Made by a program: the position numbers and the translations under genes. Shown here one piece after another: positions 1 through 12,000 of a stretch of DNA of 64,000 nt. Positions within the stretch are counted from its first letter, which is position 1; the number at the start of each line of letters is the position of its first letter. The notes under the pieces are model-generated. The model made no database searches. It was not told the DNA's origin and saw only the letters and a list, made by a program, of their open reading frames with translations. Source of the stretch: Pestalotiopsis fici W106-1. Lineage: Eukaryota > Ascomycota > Sordariomycetes > Amphisphaeriales > Sporocadaceae. The DNA lies in assembly GCF_000516985.1 (NCBI RefSeq), contig NW_006917092.1, positions 1,814,619 through 1,878,618 on the forward strand. Direction: 5' to 3'.

Positions 1-1530
1 CGGCAGTGCCATCAGGCCATGGTCTGCCAGGAGACAGGAATGCACAAGCGTTATTTGTCTGATTGACTTGAAAGTGACAAATACTTGACTGGAGATGAGT
101 AGGAGTCTCGAGTTAGATATCCCTCGATGGATGAGCCGCGCGTCGCCAAAGCACGAGGCTGTTGGTACGAATTGGTGAAAGTCTTCCTGGCAGAATATAG
201 TCTGTAAAATGGCACAGGACGCATCTGTCGAAATATGACGTCACCAACGCCAATAATCATCCACAATGAAGAAATAGCCTATTATGGCTTCAAATTTGTC
301 CAAAAACAGCTGCATTATGCATAATAGAAAGCTTCTTAAAACTTCTCGATTGCTCCAGTTTGGAAACGTTCCAGTTCCTCGCCCGGATTACTGGGTGGTT
401 CCTCATTTAGAAGTTTGGCATGTCGCCGGCCGATCAGTCCGACTCGCTTCAAGTCGTCATGAGATTCCACAGCATCGCGAGAAATATCCTTTATTATTGA
501 TCAACATGTAAGAATAATTATTTCCAAGCTCTTGCAATACAAAAAACATGTGCCTTTACATGGCTCGAAGTGTGACTAATGCCAATGCCGGCTGGTATTT
601 CTCCCACATACCGACTGCGGATCACCATCGCATGCCTTTTTCAATTGGAGCTAAAATACAGGTGAGCAGCGGGCCGATGCAGACTTGGCGCAAGGAATAT
701 CCCCCATAATTACGGCATTTCTAAATCGTCAAACATGTCTTTTTATGTGATGGGATCATCTTTTCAGGTGATGCAAAGAGTCATGGACCTACCGTGCGTA
801 CGTACTGTCACTCGATATCACGCATTTCACTGCCCGGCGCCGAAATCAAAAGGGCCCTGGAGCACACTGGAAGAACCAGGAATGATCACGCCGAGTTTGC
901 TCGTGTCCTTCAAGGCAAAATCAGGTATATATGCCACGATGAAAAGATATTTCCTCAAGGATTAATTAACACTCTCATTCCAAACATGCGCGCTTGCACG
1001 AGTAGCCGAGAGAACCTGCAAGCAATTTCGCCTGGGCAATGAACTTGCAACCAGCATGCACTACTCTGAACCCTAGCCTGGAGGGCAAGACGTGGGTCAG
1101 CTTTTGCTTCTTCGTTTTCCTCCTCGCCCTTTCCCTTCAACTATGAATCGTATATATACCAGCTAGTTATAGTATACTTACTAGATATAGTATACTAACG
1201 TATCCTATACGCCAACAAATATACTCTACCAGGAGCAGTGAATGCATATTGCATGAGAATATCCGACAAAGATGAGAGAAGCCGCCTGCTGGGGTGGAGC
1301 ATGCAAAATACCTAGGTTCATACATCGCCAAACCCGACCGCAGATGCACAGGCTGATTGCATCGCGATGCGAGAACAACTCCTCAAACACAGAAAGTCCT
1401 GTTCCACTACTTGAATCTATTCAAAATGCGTTGCCCAAATCAAGAAAACCCTTCGACTATACCCTTGATAAAGATATGCATACACAAAAAATCGCTAAAA
1501 ATGCAAAAATATAACGGGTGATGGAGATGT
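1..1530. other. Left-edge intergenic stretch, no gene recognised
   Basis: Only short open frames (under 90 codons) occur here on either strand, and none shows a recognisable domain or a convincing splice pattern. The sequence is moderately AT-rich, with an ATAGTATAC-like repeated stretch near 1165-1200. It may hold the regulatory region of a gene lying to the left of the window. Confidence 0.5.
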
Positions 1531-1601
1531 GCATCCATCGGGAGTCGAACCCGAGTCTCATGCTTGGAAGGCAAGAATGATAACCGCTACACTATAGATG
1601 C
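1531..1601 (-). tRNA. tRNA-Gly (anticodon UCC)
   Basis: The reverse complement folds as a 71-base cloverleaf. The 7-bp acceptor stem pairs GCATCTA with TGGATGC, with one G-U pair. A D arm follows, then a 7-base anticodon loop CTTCCAA giving anticodon TCC, which reads GGA glycine codons. The variable region has 4 bases. The T stem is a perfect 5-bp TCGGG/CCCGA with the invariant TTCGA loop. There is no intron and CCA is not encoded. A run of five T on the transcribed strand about 22 bases downstream (plus-strand A run at 1505-1509) could terminate RNA polymerase III. The second base pair of the anticodon stem is a U-U mismatch, which is unusual. Confidence 0.92.
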
Positions 1602-2343
1602 GGATCTTGAAAGAAGTCGTTTTATTACGCATCATAAAAGTTGAAAATTAGCGGCTCGAGCGTCTTCTGAACGGGATATCCCGTAGTGGAATCGTCCCAT
1701 TTCATCTCGTGTGTCCCATTTCACTGCGGGCCTTTCAGCTCGGAGACATTTGCTTGTGGGTGGCGGCACAGACTGGGGCAGACAGACGCACGCCATAGAG
1801 TGGCTGTTATTTTGGGTGTACGGAGTACCGCTGTTGGCTTGGCTTTACTCGGCTTGTGTCAACCTTGTAATCGGAAGTGTCATCTTTCAATTTGGCCTCT
1901 ATTTGTGCGACACTGTCCGGGGTAAGGGAAATGACAGATTTTATGCCATGTCAACCGTAACAAACAGCTTCTACATTTGGTAGAGCTGGAGCCAACACGG
2001 CTAGGCGGGATGCGAAATTGCCAAAATGCCCCTTGCAGGTTTGATATCCCTTGCTGCAAATGACAATCATACCGCCGAGGGAAAAAAGAAGACAAGAAAG
2101 CACGAGCTCGCTGAAAGATCAATTCTCTGCCGTGACACTTTTGTCAAATAATCCAGCTTTACTTGCCATGAGGGAAGAAGTATTGAGACTGATCTGCCCG
2201 CTCGGAGAAAGTCTGCTCTGCTTTGGAAAACAGGACAAGTGGCACGAAAGAACGGCGCGCATTTCAAATTTACACCTTCATTATTAAAAGTCTAAGTAAG
2301 TCTCTCATCTCTCCGACATTTCATTTCCAGTGGGTGCACATCC
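1602..2343. other. Intergenic, tRNA to hydrolase
   Basis: Short overlapping open frames on both strands are the only coding-like signal, and none resembles a known protein. The right half is the 3' side of the hydrolase transcribed from 3402 leftwards. Confidence 0.5.
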
Positions 2344-3402
2344 TCAGTCCAACCAAGAGAAGAGCACCTCATGGAATGCGACAGGATCCTGCAAAAACGG
2401 CGCGTGGCCTAGTCCTGGGAACATGTGGAAAGTCGAGTTGGGAATGGCGGCGGCAGCAGCTGGGCCAATGACATCGTAATGGCCGAGCACGGCGGCAACA
2501 TCGGCCGAAGACCAGGCCTTGCCGAGGGCGGTCACGTCGTTTTCGCCGACCATGAGGTAGGTCCGGGTCTGGAGGTTGGGCAGCTGGTAGACGTAGGGCT
2601 GGCTCAGCAGGACGCCCGTCACCAGGCTCATGACGTAGGCAAACTCGGTGCCGTGGGAGCCGCCGTAAATGTTGGCGAGCATGTGCACCCACGTGTCGTA
2701 CTGCGGCTCCCACGTTGCATTGGCAAAGTAGTTGGCCGCCTCGTACGCCTTGAGCGTGTCAAAGGTCTGGGTGATTTGGCCCTCGTACGTCTGGTCGACG
2801 GGCACAAAGGCGACGCCCTTGGCCACCCAGTCCTCGAGTCCGAGCGGGTCGACGAGCACGAGCTGGTGCACCGAGTCCGGGTACATGAGGCCGAAGCGAG
2901 CTGAAATCATTCCGCCCATGGAGTGGCCCATGACGGTGACGGGTTCTGTAATGTTGAGCGCCGTGAGCAGGCTCTTGATGTTCATGGCCTGCTGGTCGAC
3001 GCTGTACGAGTAGCCCAGGGGCTTGCTCGACTTGCAGAAACCAATGTCGTCGGGAAGAATGACGCGGTAGCCCGCCGCCGACAGGTTGCGCGCCGTGTCC
3101 GACCAGGTGACGCTGCAAAAGTTTCCGCCATGGAGCAGCACAGCCGTCTTATTGTCCGTTACGCAGGAGTTGGTCGGAGCAACGTCCATAAAGGCCATGG
3201 TCAGGTTCTGGTGCTGATTATAAAAGTTGAACTGCTTCACGGGCCACGGGTACGTATAGTTGGACCCGTACAGATCGTCCGGCACGGGGCCATCATAGAT
3301 TGTGCCGATCGGGTCCGGGTTCGACTGAGCCTGAGCCACGCCAACAAACAGGCCGCCGAATAGCGCGCAAGCCGCGCCGGCGACTGAGAAAGTCGTCTTC
3401 AT
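2344..3402 (-). CDS. Secreted alpha/beta-fold hydrolase
   Basis: A single-exon gene of 352 residues. It opens with a typical signal peptide (MKTTF..., hydrophobic core to about residue 22, probable cleavage near AQA/Q). The body has the alpha/beta hydrolase layout: an oxyanion loop HGGNFC at 91-96, a nucleophile elbow GHSMGG with Ser161, a likely acid Asp289 in VGENDV, and a likely His333 in GLGHAPF. Several N-x-S/T sites fit secretion. The family includes esterases, epoxide hydrolases and haloperoxidase-like enzymes, and the substrate cannot be read from sequence. The first ATG is preceded by stops and begins the signal peptide, so the start is secure. The gene is GC-rich, which leaves long empty frames open on the opposite strand. 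It is next to the convergent tRNA and about 1.6 kb from the next gene. Confidence 0.9.
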   Translation of the reverse strand: MKTTFSVAGAACALFGGLFVGVAQAQSNPDPIGTIYDGPVPDDLYGSNYTYPWPVKQFNFYNQHQNLTMAFMDVAPTNSCVTDNKTAVLLHGGNFCSVTWSDTARNLSAAGYRVILPDDIGFCKSSKPLGYSYSVDQQAMNIKSLLTALNITEPVTVMGHSMGGMISARFGLMYPDSVHQLVLVDPLGLEDWVAKGVAFVPVDQTYEGQITQTFDTLKAYEAANYFANATWEPQYDTWVHMLANIYGGSHGTEFAYVMSLVTGVLLSQPYVYQLPNLQTRTYLMVGENDVTALGKAWSSADVAAVLGHYDVIGPAAAAAIPNSTFHMFPGLGHAPFLQDPVAFHEVLFSWLD

Positions 3403-5032
3403 CTTGGGTGATGCAGCAAGTATAGTGCTCCGACGGCTTCCGCACGGGAAATAAGGTGAAGTCTGTGCTGGCGTCTTTTCTTATTGGCTACTCAGCATCA
3501 CCTTGGTTGCATCTGCTCTGTAGCGTCCCGTGTCTAAAGCCTGGAAAGTTTCAGCAGGATGTGACTGGCCTCGTGGCAATCGTGATGTTCTTGTATGTAA
3601 AAGCAAATCGCGCGGGCAGGGGTATTGGGCGGCCTTGACTTCTCGATTTGGGGCCACTCCACATTGCAACGGTCGTTATGATGGTCTACCCACGACTCCG
3701 TATTATTGTTGTTATTTCCATCGAGACTATGCAGTCCACTTTACATAGTAGGGTTCCAGTATGTAGTCCCGGAGACTCGGCTGGTCGCGACTCGCAGTAA
3801 CTGGATCCTGTCTTGGACATTTTGGTCCAAATACCTTTTTTTTTTAATCCCCTGTCAACTTGGTTCTAGCATTGACTTTGGAGAAATGGTAACACCTTCT
3901 CTATCAAGGGCATTTGGGGCGAGCCAAGTCAAGTCCATTTATACAAGACCACTTCCGGCGGCCATCTATATGCATGCGATGCAACATGCGCTTCATCTTC
4001 CGCCTCGAGGTTGAACCATTGTTCTACGACAGACTGTAGAACCTTTGTTGATTCTACCTGGACAAGCTCTAAAAAGAAAAATTTGCGTAGCTTGGATGTC
4101 ATGGATTTCCTGCCCATGCCCGGTGGGCATGTTGTTGCTATTGGTAATCTCGCAGCCATGACGAGCCTCGGTCAACCCAGATGCAGTATGTGACCCTACA
4201 TATTTCGCGCCCGGGAAGAGAGGCTAGATCGGGCCGGCAAGGAGAAAACCTCGCAAACCTGGTTGAGCTGGGTAAAGACGGCCCAGCTGCCAGCTGCGCA
4301 ACACGATACGTACTACCCTTCGCAACCATGTCGTTGGGTGTCGCCCCCTCTTATTCTGTCGTGCCGCTCGAATGCTTTAATCGACCACCAGGGTGCATAG
4401 GCGAAATATGGGTGCCCGCGAATGTACAGGGGTCGGACCTAGTTCCCACCAACCGGATGATCTGGCTCATTACCCTTGTTGACGGGAATGGCGCTATGGA
4501 GGGGGGTGGGGAGATTGAGAGCATACCCTTCAAGCCTTCGATTCTGCTGTTATCGTCCCATGAATCTATAGTTTCAGTCTAGTGTATTCGTATCTTGCAC
4601 TTCTCACAAGGTCTGAAGCAAACACGGAATACTCGGAGCTCGCGTAGATGTAATAACCACCGTGTTGTATCGCATGGCATTTCCATGGCCTTGGTTACGT
4701 CTCGACAGACCCAGTTAGTAGTAGTACTCCAAATTATCCATCTCGGGTCGGTTCGAACCCTAGCGGTCTCTTCTTGGCCGTGTATCACACCTGCAGATGC
4801 TGAGCTTTCAGGGTAGCAGCAGATCGCGGATTAAGAGAGGACGGTACCGGGCTAGCCGACGAACAAAGGGAGAAGCAAAGTTTGAGTTTCAATATATCTC
4901 CTCGACCACCACTGTGGATCGCCCATCTAGAGTTGATGAAGTTGAAAAAATGTCTCTGGCTTTTTATTAACTCAATCCTTCTCTTCAGCTGCAGAATCCT
5001 GCGCCTGCGCAGGCGCCAAGCGAGCGCCCACA
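3403..5032. other. Intergenic, hydrolase to Pth11-type gene
   Basis: This divergent promoter region of about 1.6 kb has frames up to 133 codons (for example 4181-4582 plus), but without domain resemblance or splice context. It probably carries upstream elements of both flanking genes. Confidence 0.5.
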
Positions 5033-6595
5033 ATGTCTGAAAATAATATACCCGGTCCCAGTCGAGCCTTGGAGATTCAAATACCATGTATTGTTTTCAT
5101 GATTACTACGCCGCTCTTCGTGGGTATGCGATTATGGGCACGAATCAGGTCGAAAGCAGGCTTTGGATGGGATGATTGGACTAGTTTGGCATCTGCTGTA
5201 AGTGTATCCAAGCGGTCTTGCATACCAACTCAAAATAAGGGGGGTTATCCTGCAAAGTATCGAGGTGATGCCATTGAGATCAAAGCGAATTGGACAGCAA
5301 AGAGACATGCTCTTGTGACAAGTATGAAGCATCACTATTGACTGAACGTACCAACAGACCTTTGCAATGATTGTCATGGCATTTATGCTGGCATCATGTA
5401 GTTATGGCTTTGGACAACACATTCGCAACTTGACTCCACAGAATAAGATCATGACCCTCAAGGTAAATAGCCTCGCAGTACTTGTTTGTCGTCAAAGTTT
5501 ATGCTGATACGAAAACCCGATAATTAGATGTTCTTTGTGAGTCAGGTCTTTTACAAGTTGACCATAAACACGACAAAAATGTCAATTCTGTTCCTTTACC
5601 TACGTATCTTTTTGCAGCGCTGGTTCCGGATAGCCTGTTACATACTACTCGCCGTTGTCGCCTCATACATGATCGCCGCCTTCTTCGCCTCGGTTTTTCA
5701 GTGCACGCCGGTGCCTCGGGCATGGAACAAGACAATCGCCGGGACATGCATCAACATCACGACCAACTGGTATGCCAATGCGGGCTTTTCCATTGCCACC
5801 GATCTCACAATCTTGGCGCTTCCGATGCAGCCGATATACACTTCGAACCTTAGGATGAGGCAGAAGGTGGCCGTCATGGTTTTATTTGCCCTTGGTGCAT
5901 TGTATGTTCGAGTTTACCTATACAGCAGCCCAACTGCCCAACACACTGGATTTGAGCTAATGAGTTGTTGACCACCTAAACAGTGTGGCGGTCACAAGTA
6001 TTCTTCGTATGCAGACTCTCGACTTTTCTTCAAGCAGCCTGGATACAACTTGTGAGTCATTCCGTATATTTTTTTTACCTCTTGGACATAGCATTGTTTG
6101 TTCCCATCATATTGGGATACCGAAAAGGACTGATGGTTTTGGCCACTGACAGACGACCTCGACTCTTCCATCTGGACAATGATTGAAGAGAACATTGCCA
6201 TAATATGCTCATGTCTTCCGATGATGCGCGGACCTCTATCCATTTGCTTCCCAGCAGTCTTCACGCCACGATCGGCCAAGGATACCTACGAGAGCGGAGG
6301 GGTCTCCAACGGGGACAGCACAACGGGCTCCGGGGGATTGAGATCCCCGCGCAATCAATGGACTCAGCTTCACGGGTATCCCGACAATCGCGCGGGCATC
6401 AACCTCAACGAGATAAGCGCGATCCAGAAACGTCTTTCCGAAGACAGCACCGGTCAAATCTTACCCGCGACTAACAACCGCAGCCACAAGGTGCGGACGC
6501 CCAGCGACGCCAGTGGGATTCGAAAAGTTCTACAATACCAAGTTTCCTACACACAACGCGAAGTCAACAGCTCGAATGGAGAAGACAAGACCTGA
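5033..6595 (+). CDS. Pth11-type seven-helix membrane protein (fungal rhodopsin-domain family)
   Basis: Five exons: 5033-5197, 5358-5462, 5528-5901, 5984-6051 and 6153-6595. Together they give 384 residues with all phases consistent. Introns use GTAAGT, GTAAAT, GTATGT and GTGAGT donors. The product has about seven hydrophobic segments. Family landmarks are GWDDW after the first helix, MSILFLYLRIF in the third exon, a cysteine pair region around FQCTPVPRAW, and the closing signature WTMIEENIAIICSCLPMMR after the last helix. The cytoplasmic tail of about 110 residues is polar and serine-rich. This is the fungal integral membrane family related to the Pth11 surface sensor of Magnaporthe. There is no CFEM domain, so it belongs to the larger CFEM-less group. 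Ligand and partner are unknown. Confidence 0.9.
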
Positions 6596-7497
6596 GTGTG
6601 TCACCGTCGGTGATTATGGAAGAAAAAATAAAGAGGACAAGTCGAACGTATTGTCATCCAATGACGGCCTTGGAGAAGGAAAGAAGAGAAGAAGAAGAAG
6701 AAAAAAGGCTCGAAAATTGAGTACCTATAGTGGACAGCCTCTAGGACTTGACAATGGGGCTTTGTACGACATTTATAGTCGACTGCCTCTGTGGCTGACT
6801 CAGCCTCTATGCGTTATGCTTCCAGGTCAATCCTACCCCTGAGACAGCTACCTCACAACGAACGAATGAACATCAGGGACGGAGATTATAACCTAGACCG
6901 CATGGGCCGGCCACGACTTGTATGCTGCGTGACTGCGTATATGTCCGACTCATGGGAATTTGGAGGATTTTGCATTTGAGGACTTGGTGTCTTTCATCTA
7001 GTCCTGTATAAGGGACGGAATTGGATGGTTTGTCAAAAATAAAAAGGAAAAAAGAAAAGAAGAAAAAACCACCCGCGCGCGCACGGTTGCTGCGCCAGGA
7101 GATGACGCCGAGGACGACAGCTCACCGGAGAAGGTCTGCTAGCTTAATCCTCCCCTTTACATCGCATCCAGGCAGCACAGTGGTTCGATGGTGGCAATAC
7201 GGTCTGAACAATGATGGAAAATTTACCCAAATAAAGTTCAAACGGGCGTGAATCAATGCTTTGAGGCGCGTTGCCTGGGGGGGACCTGGATGGAATCTAG
7301 AGAACCTGGATAGAACCTAGAAGACAGTATTTAGTGAGCCATTGTGGCAGCATTTTGTGGTATCTTCCTTCTTCTGCACTTGTTGCTCACCTACTGCTCT
7401 CTTAGCCTTTACATGGGACAAATTTTCTTCTCGCGGCCAATCATTCACGAGTCCATTGCATCCAAAACTCCACATTGTTCTCAATTTCATCCTCATC
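6596..7497. other. Intergenic, no gene recognised
   Basis: It contains A-rich tracts (6680-6710, 7035-7065) and short frames only. It lies between the 3' end of the Pth11-type gene and the promoter of the small unknown gene. Confidence 0.5.
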
Positions 7498-7932
7498 ATG
7501 TCAGCTCAACACGGTGGAGGTCAAGAGGTGTCCCAAATTGGAGGTGCAGCCGCTGCTGCGACAGCCCAGTACAACTCTATCATCCAAGATATGAAACAAC
7601 TGCTCCATATCAAGTTCAAGTGGTCAGGAGATCAGAACAGGAGGATTAAGAACTTGGTGACTGAATTGCTTGTGTGGGGTGTCCTGATCGAGATAGAGAC
7701 TGGCACTCTTGAGTGGTTCGCTGTTAAACAGGCCTCGTCAATGTCCATGATTCAGGCTCATCTCCTTCGTGTTAGCACGGCATTGGCAGATTTCATGGAC
7801 TATGCAAATAACCCAGCGAGGAGCTGTCAACAAGAGAACCCGGCGTCAGAATTCGGGCGGTATGTTTACCCGTTCGAACCCCTTAAATCCAGAGCTTATG
7901 TGATAGCAGATCTGTACGAGAGCTCCAAGTGA
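7498..7932 (+). CDS. Small predicted alpha-helical protein of unknown function
   Basis: The frame from the ATG at 7498 encodes 144 residues. An alanine-rich N-terminus is followed by mixed-charge helical stretches such as QNRRIKNLVTELLVWGVLI. No domain is recognised, and there is no signal peptide or clear membrane segment. The frame stays open upstream to 7342, but this ATG is the likeliest start. An alternative spliced model joins 7498-7928 to 7991-8228 through a GTGAGC donor and TAG acceptor. That keeps frame, gives 222 residues, and adds two copies of a 32-residue repeat. I cannot choose between the two ends. The modest length and lack of known relatives make this a moderate call. Confidence 0.45.
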   Translation: MSAQHGGGQEVSQIGGAAAAATAQYNSIIQDMKQLLHIKFKWSGDQNRRIKNLVTELLVWGVLIEIETGTLEWFAVKQASSMSMIQAHLLRVSTALADFMDYANNPARSCQQENPASEFGRYVYPFEPLKSRAYVIADLYESSK

Positions 7933-8030
7933 GCGTGGAGGACTTTTGCAACAGTTCCGTTGAAATTCTATCTGCCATGAAGCTGCGTAGCGGCCAGCGA
8001 CCAATGCCTCCAGTCGTTCAGGGACCAATA

Positions 8031-8222
8031 GATCCAGACGATCAAATCGATCTGAGCCGCTGGCAAATCCGCACTGAGCCGCTATGCAGATCGCTCTTCG
8101 CTTCATCGACCAAAACTTCGATTCGAGATCCAGTCGATCAAATCAAACTGAGCCGCTGGCAAATCCGCACCGAGCCGCTATGCAGATCGCTCTTCGCTTC
8201 ATCGACCAAAACTTCGATTCGA
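8031..8222 (+). repeat. Two-copy 96-base direct tandem repeat
   Basis: Copy 1 is 8031-8126 and copy 2 is 8127-8222. They differ at only a few bases. The unit is 32 codons long and stays open in the frame that starts GAT-CCA (Asp-Pro), giving near-identical copies containing LSRWQIRTEPLCRSLFASS. A stop follows at 8226-8228, just after copy 2. Confidence 0.93.
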
Positions 8223-8228
8223 AAGTGA

Positions 8229-9019
8229 ACATTTGTTGAATCAACGCACTGAAGGGCAGTTGCAACATCTGGCGAAGTCAGCATCAAAACTATGGACAAC
8301 TTAATCACAACATCACTGTTTCCGTCGACACCCATGACTTACCTGGATTAATGGGTGGAGAAAATGAAAGCTGGCCATGGGGTGTGTTGAAATAAGGTGG
8401 GCGGGTGCAACCCACACTGTATATAGTGGGAGCCTTCCCCCGTCCTTCTAGGATAGTATTGCTGGTTAATCTAAGGAATATCGAACATACCTTTTGACAG
8501 GGTGCGATCTTAATGCGCCAGTGTCGATAAGTAGTATGGCACCTTTCGGGCGAGATATGTCTGTATGTTAACGCATCGATTTCGTAGATTTACACCATCT
8601 TGAATTTTTAACCTTTGTTTTAACATTGGTCGTATCAAGTCTCTCGCCACTGAGTATGACGCAGATTATACTAGAAGCACGCAATATTGTAAACCTGCAC
8701 TCCTCTGCGCTTCCGCCACTGATGATCCATTTTGGTCATATATTATGGCATGGTGTAAAACTTACCGGCGATTGGAGGCGCTACGTGCAATGTTGTATCA
8801 GTATGAATCAAGATAGATTCCGCTAGACTCCACGAGGAAAGCATCGAAATCGCCTTATGTAGAGGAGCAATAATGGTTTATTAGAAATTTGAGATGGATC
8901 GATAGACAAGCCACAATATGAAAACAAAGAAGGAAAAGTCTCAAGGCGTTGTTGCCGCCAAATCGAATATGCCCAGTCGCGGCTTGCGATGGCCAAGTAG
9001 CGGGTGCCGAAAGACTCCT
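8229..9019. other. Intergenic, no gene recognised
   Basis: This lies between the tandem repeat and the 3' end of the AAA+ gene. A TATATA-like stretch near 8419 is present but no start of a convincing gene follows it. Confidence 0.5.
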
Positions 9020-12000
9020 TCAGCTTCCTCCGTCATCTCGTCTGGATCGGAAGATTGTGTTTGGATTATATGATGAAGGACCTTGCATGGAAGGGTTCAG
9101 GTTCTGCCCACTTCCCCCATCGTTGGGGTTTTCGTAGCTATATGCTTGCGATGGGCGCTGAGCAGGGCGGTTGGGGAGAGGTGAATCGTCATAGCCAGGA
9201 CTAGAATACCGTTCGTCCTCCACGCTGCGGATGATGCGATTGCTCCCTCGGGGCGAGTCGAACTGCTGACCCCGCGGCCCTCCCTGGGCGTATTGATGAT
9301 CCGTTTGGTACTGCTGACTTGCTTCTGGAGATCTTTCATAGGCCTCCCGACTGGTCATCGATCCACCACGGGCTTGGCCTTGATAGGACTGCATCGGAAC
9401 CCGGTGAGGCGAATAGTGTTCATAGCCTCGCGAACTCTGCATGTTTGCATTTGGGGTTGTTGGGGTATAGTTTTGATCAAACGGATCCCCCTGTGGTCCG
9501 AAGTTGGATTGTGACACGTTGGCTGAACCTCTTTGTGTATGGGGGTACTCCGGATGCAAGATGTGTTGGCTCCTGGGTACTCTGTAGCTCTCATGTTGCG
9601 GGAAGGCGTTTCGCTTGGCCTGATAGGGGGTGTCGGTCCTCGCGCGTAGCTTGTAATCTATCGCTCTGCTATCACCTTGCGTACCCTGGATGTCTCCTAG
9701 GTATTCGTCGAAAGCAAGATATGCTTTCTGTACCGTCTCAAAGTATTTTTGCTGCAGTTCGACAACTACACTCTTGTCCATTTCACTTTCAATGTTCATC
9801 GTGCCACCCTGAGAATCAAACTCCGCCAGTGCCAGTGCTGTCTGACATGCATTACGAATCTGGCGGCCGTTCCATCGGTTGTACTTATAGGCCTTAAAGT
9901 GGTCCCTTGCGAATTTCTCAACCGCAGATGCATCAAATGTGATACTTCGGCCTTGTCTGACGAACCGCTTCTTGATGAGATCAAGATTGAGTTGAAAGAC
10001 CTTCAAGGTCTTGTCCTCATCAAGTGGTGGATAATACAAGCTCATGTGGATTCGAGATGAAAAAGCTTCATCAAAGTCACCAATCCTGTTTGTCGTGAGA
10101 AACAAGATCCCCGAATAATATTCCAAAACTCTGAGGAACACTGCAGATACAAGTCGTCAGCCGTGAAGTAAGAAGAGACACGTCTAAGCATCGACTATCA
10201 GACTTACCAGCCACCAGACCGTTGCGCTTGAAATCCATCTTTTCTCGTGCTGACAAGAAGACATCTGCTTCATCAAGAAGTAAAATGCAGCCCCATCTGC
10301 TTGCCAGAGAAAAGTTCTTCTCCAATTCTGTTTCAACCTCCCTGGCAGTTGTCCCCAGGTCACCTGATTTGATGTTAGCATTCTTGACGCAAAGCACTTC
10401 ATGGTTGTGCATATTTGTAGCCTTACCACAGGTGATCTGAAACAAGGGTTTCTTGAAAAGCTCAGCAATTCCCTCTGCGGTCCAAGAGTTAGCATTCAAT
10501 TGTGCTCGACTAATCAAAAAGTCTACTCACCTGCGGTTGTGGTTTTTCCTACCCCTGGTGCTCCATGAAGTAATAGAATGAGACCCTTGCCTGAAAAGCT
10601 TGTTAGATGATGACACGTGATGGCATGACTGAAAACATTCCCCAAGCTTCATATCTCTGCGTACCTTTTCCTTGAATCAAGTCCGTCTGTTCATTTTTCA
10701 TGAACGTAGACTGCTTCGAGCGAAAGTGTTGGACAACCAGGGATTTCAACACCTCTCTGTGATTGTCTGGGAGTTCCAGACCTTCGAAAGCGTCGACAGT
10801 GAGGTTTCTGGCGTTTGCATTCTCATACCGCAGGAGGTTGAGGTCAAGTTGAGCTGTGAGTTCTTGGGTCAGCATAATTGCAATCTTCAACTTGGACCAA
10901 TTTCCTCCACGTGTTAGAACAGCTAGAATTTTGTCCTTGCTTTACCTACCCCACTTTCGACTGCGTAGAATGAACCCGAATACACGATAAGTCATGATCG
11001 TATATTCTGTCTCAGTCAGCTTGTCCAGGGAGCTTAAAACCTCTTGTAGAGATCTCGACTGAAGAATGAGAGATGTCACACCCATTAGTGTGTGCGGGAG
11101 CAAGCTCTTGATATGATCCTCAGTCCGACTTGATTCGGCCTGGCTTCCGCCACGTACATCTCGCGGGAAGCAACAATGTGCCGTGCATTGTCTTCCCAGA
11201 TGATCAGCAGCAGTCCTGAGGTTCCCCATCCTGGGTTCCCAAGCCTTGCGCCTTTCTTCGTCGGCCAGGGCTTCATTGAAATCTATGACGACTTGGCTAT
11301 CAATCTCGTCTCTCTTGTCAATTGTGACGCCCATGTAGTACATAGCTTTGAATTTGGAGACTTCAAGCAGCATCTGGCCTCTCTTTATAAGTGCTTGTCT
11401 TGCTTGTGCATCTTTCGTATGTCGTAAAGGATATAAAGGCAAAGATCGTATTGATTTGGTTTCACCAAAAGGCGGGATCTTGAACCTTTTCGAGACAGGG
11501 CCGAAATATTTGCCATCGAAGTCTATGTATGCGCAATGAACCCTGAAAGGACCATCAGTGCCGTCATCGCCGTCATCGCCGTCATCGTCGTCGTCACTAT
11601 CGCTGGAGCTGGAGCTGCTATCACTTGAGTCATCGGCTTTGTTCCAACGATTCCACGGTTCTTCTACTCTGTGCTTTGGGACTTGAACTCGCAGTACAAC
11701 AAAAGCCTGCTTTCCATCTTGTTGGATGACCTCATCGCCGGGCTTGAAAAGATGCCACAAATCGTGAAAGTGAATGCGAGTGCACTCAGGGCTGTTGATA
11801 TACTCTTGCTTTGGCTTGATTTCTTTGTCGATAAACTCCATGAGACAACGCAGGTGAAGTAATGCCGAAACGGAATGAGAGAGCCTATAAGTTAGGCTTT
11901 CTTTTGTCTCATCCTTGTCGCTGGAAACGGGATCATCATGCGGTTTGGCGGGACTAGATGAGTTTGATGCGCTCGCGAAGTGCCTCGTTTCGTCGCATTT

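Noticed and set aside
2425..3363. Two long plus-strand frames across the alpha/beta hydrolase
   Set aside because: They are opposite-strand shadows of the hydrolase, which has complete catalytic motifs.
4181..4582. 133-codon plus frame
   Set aside because: No domain and no splice pattern; lies in a divergent promoter region.
10364..10426. In-frame insert in the AAA+ domain (KATNMHNHEV...)
   Set aside because: It is an in-frame intron: GTAAGG donor and AAATCAG acceptor; removing it restores the expected CGDLGTTA motif.
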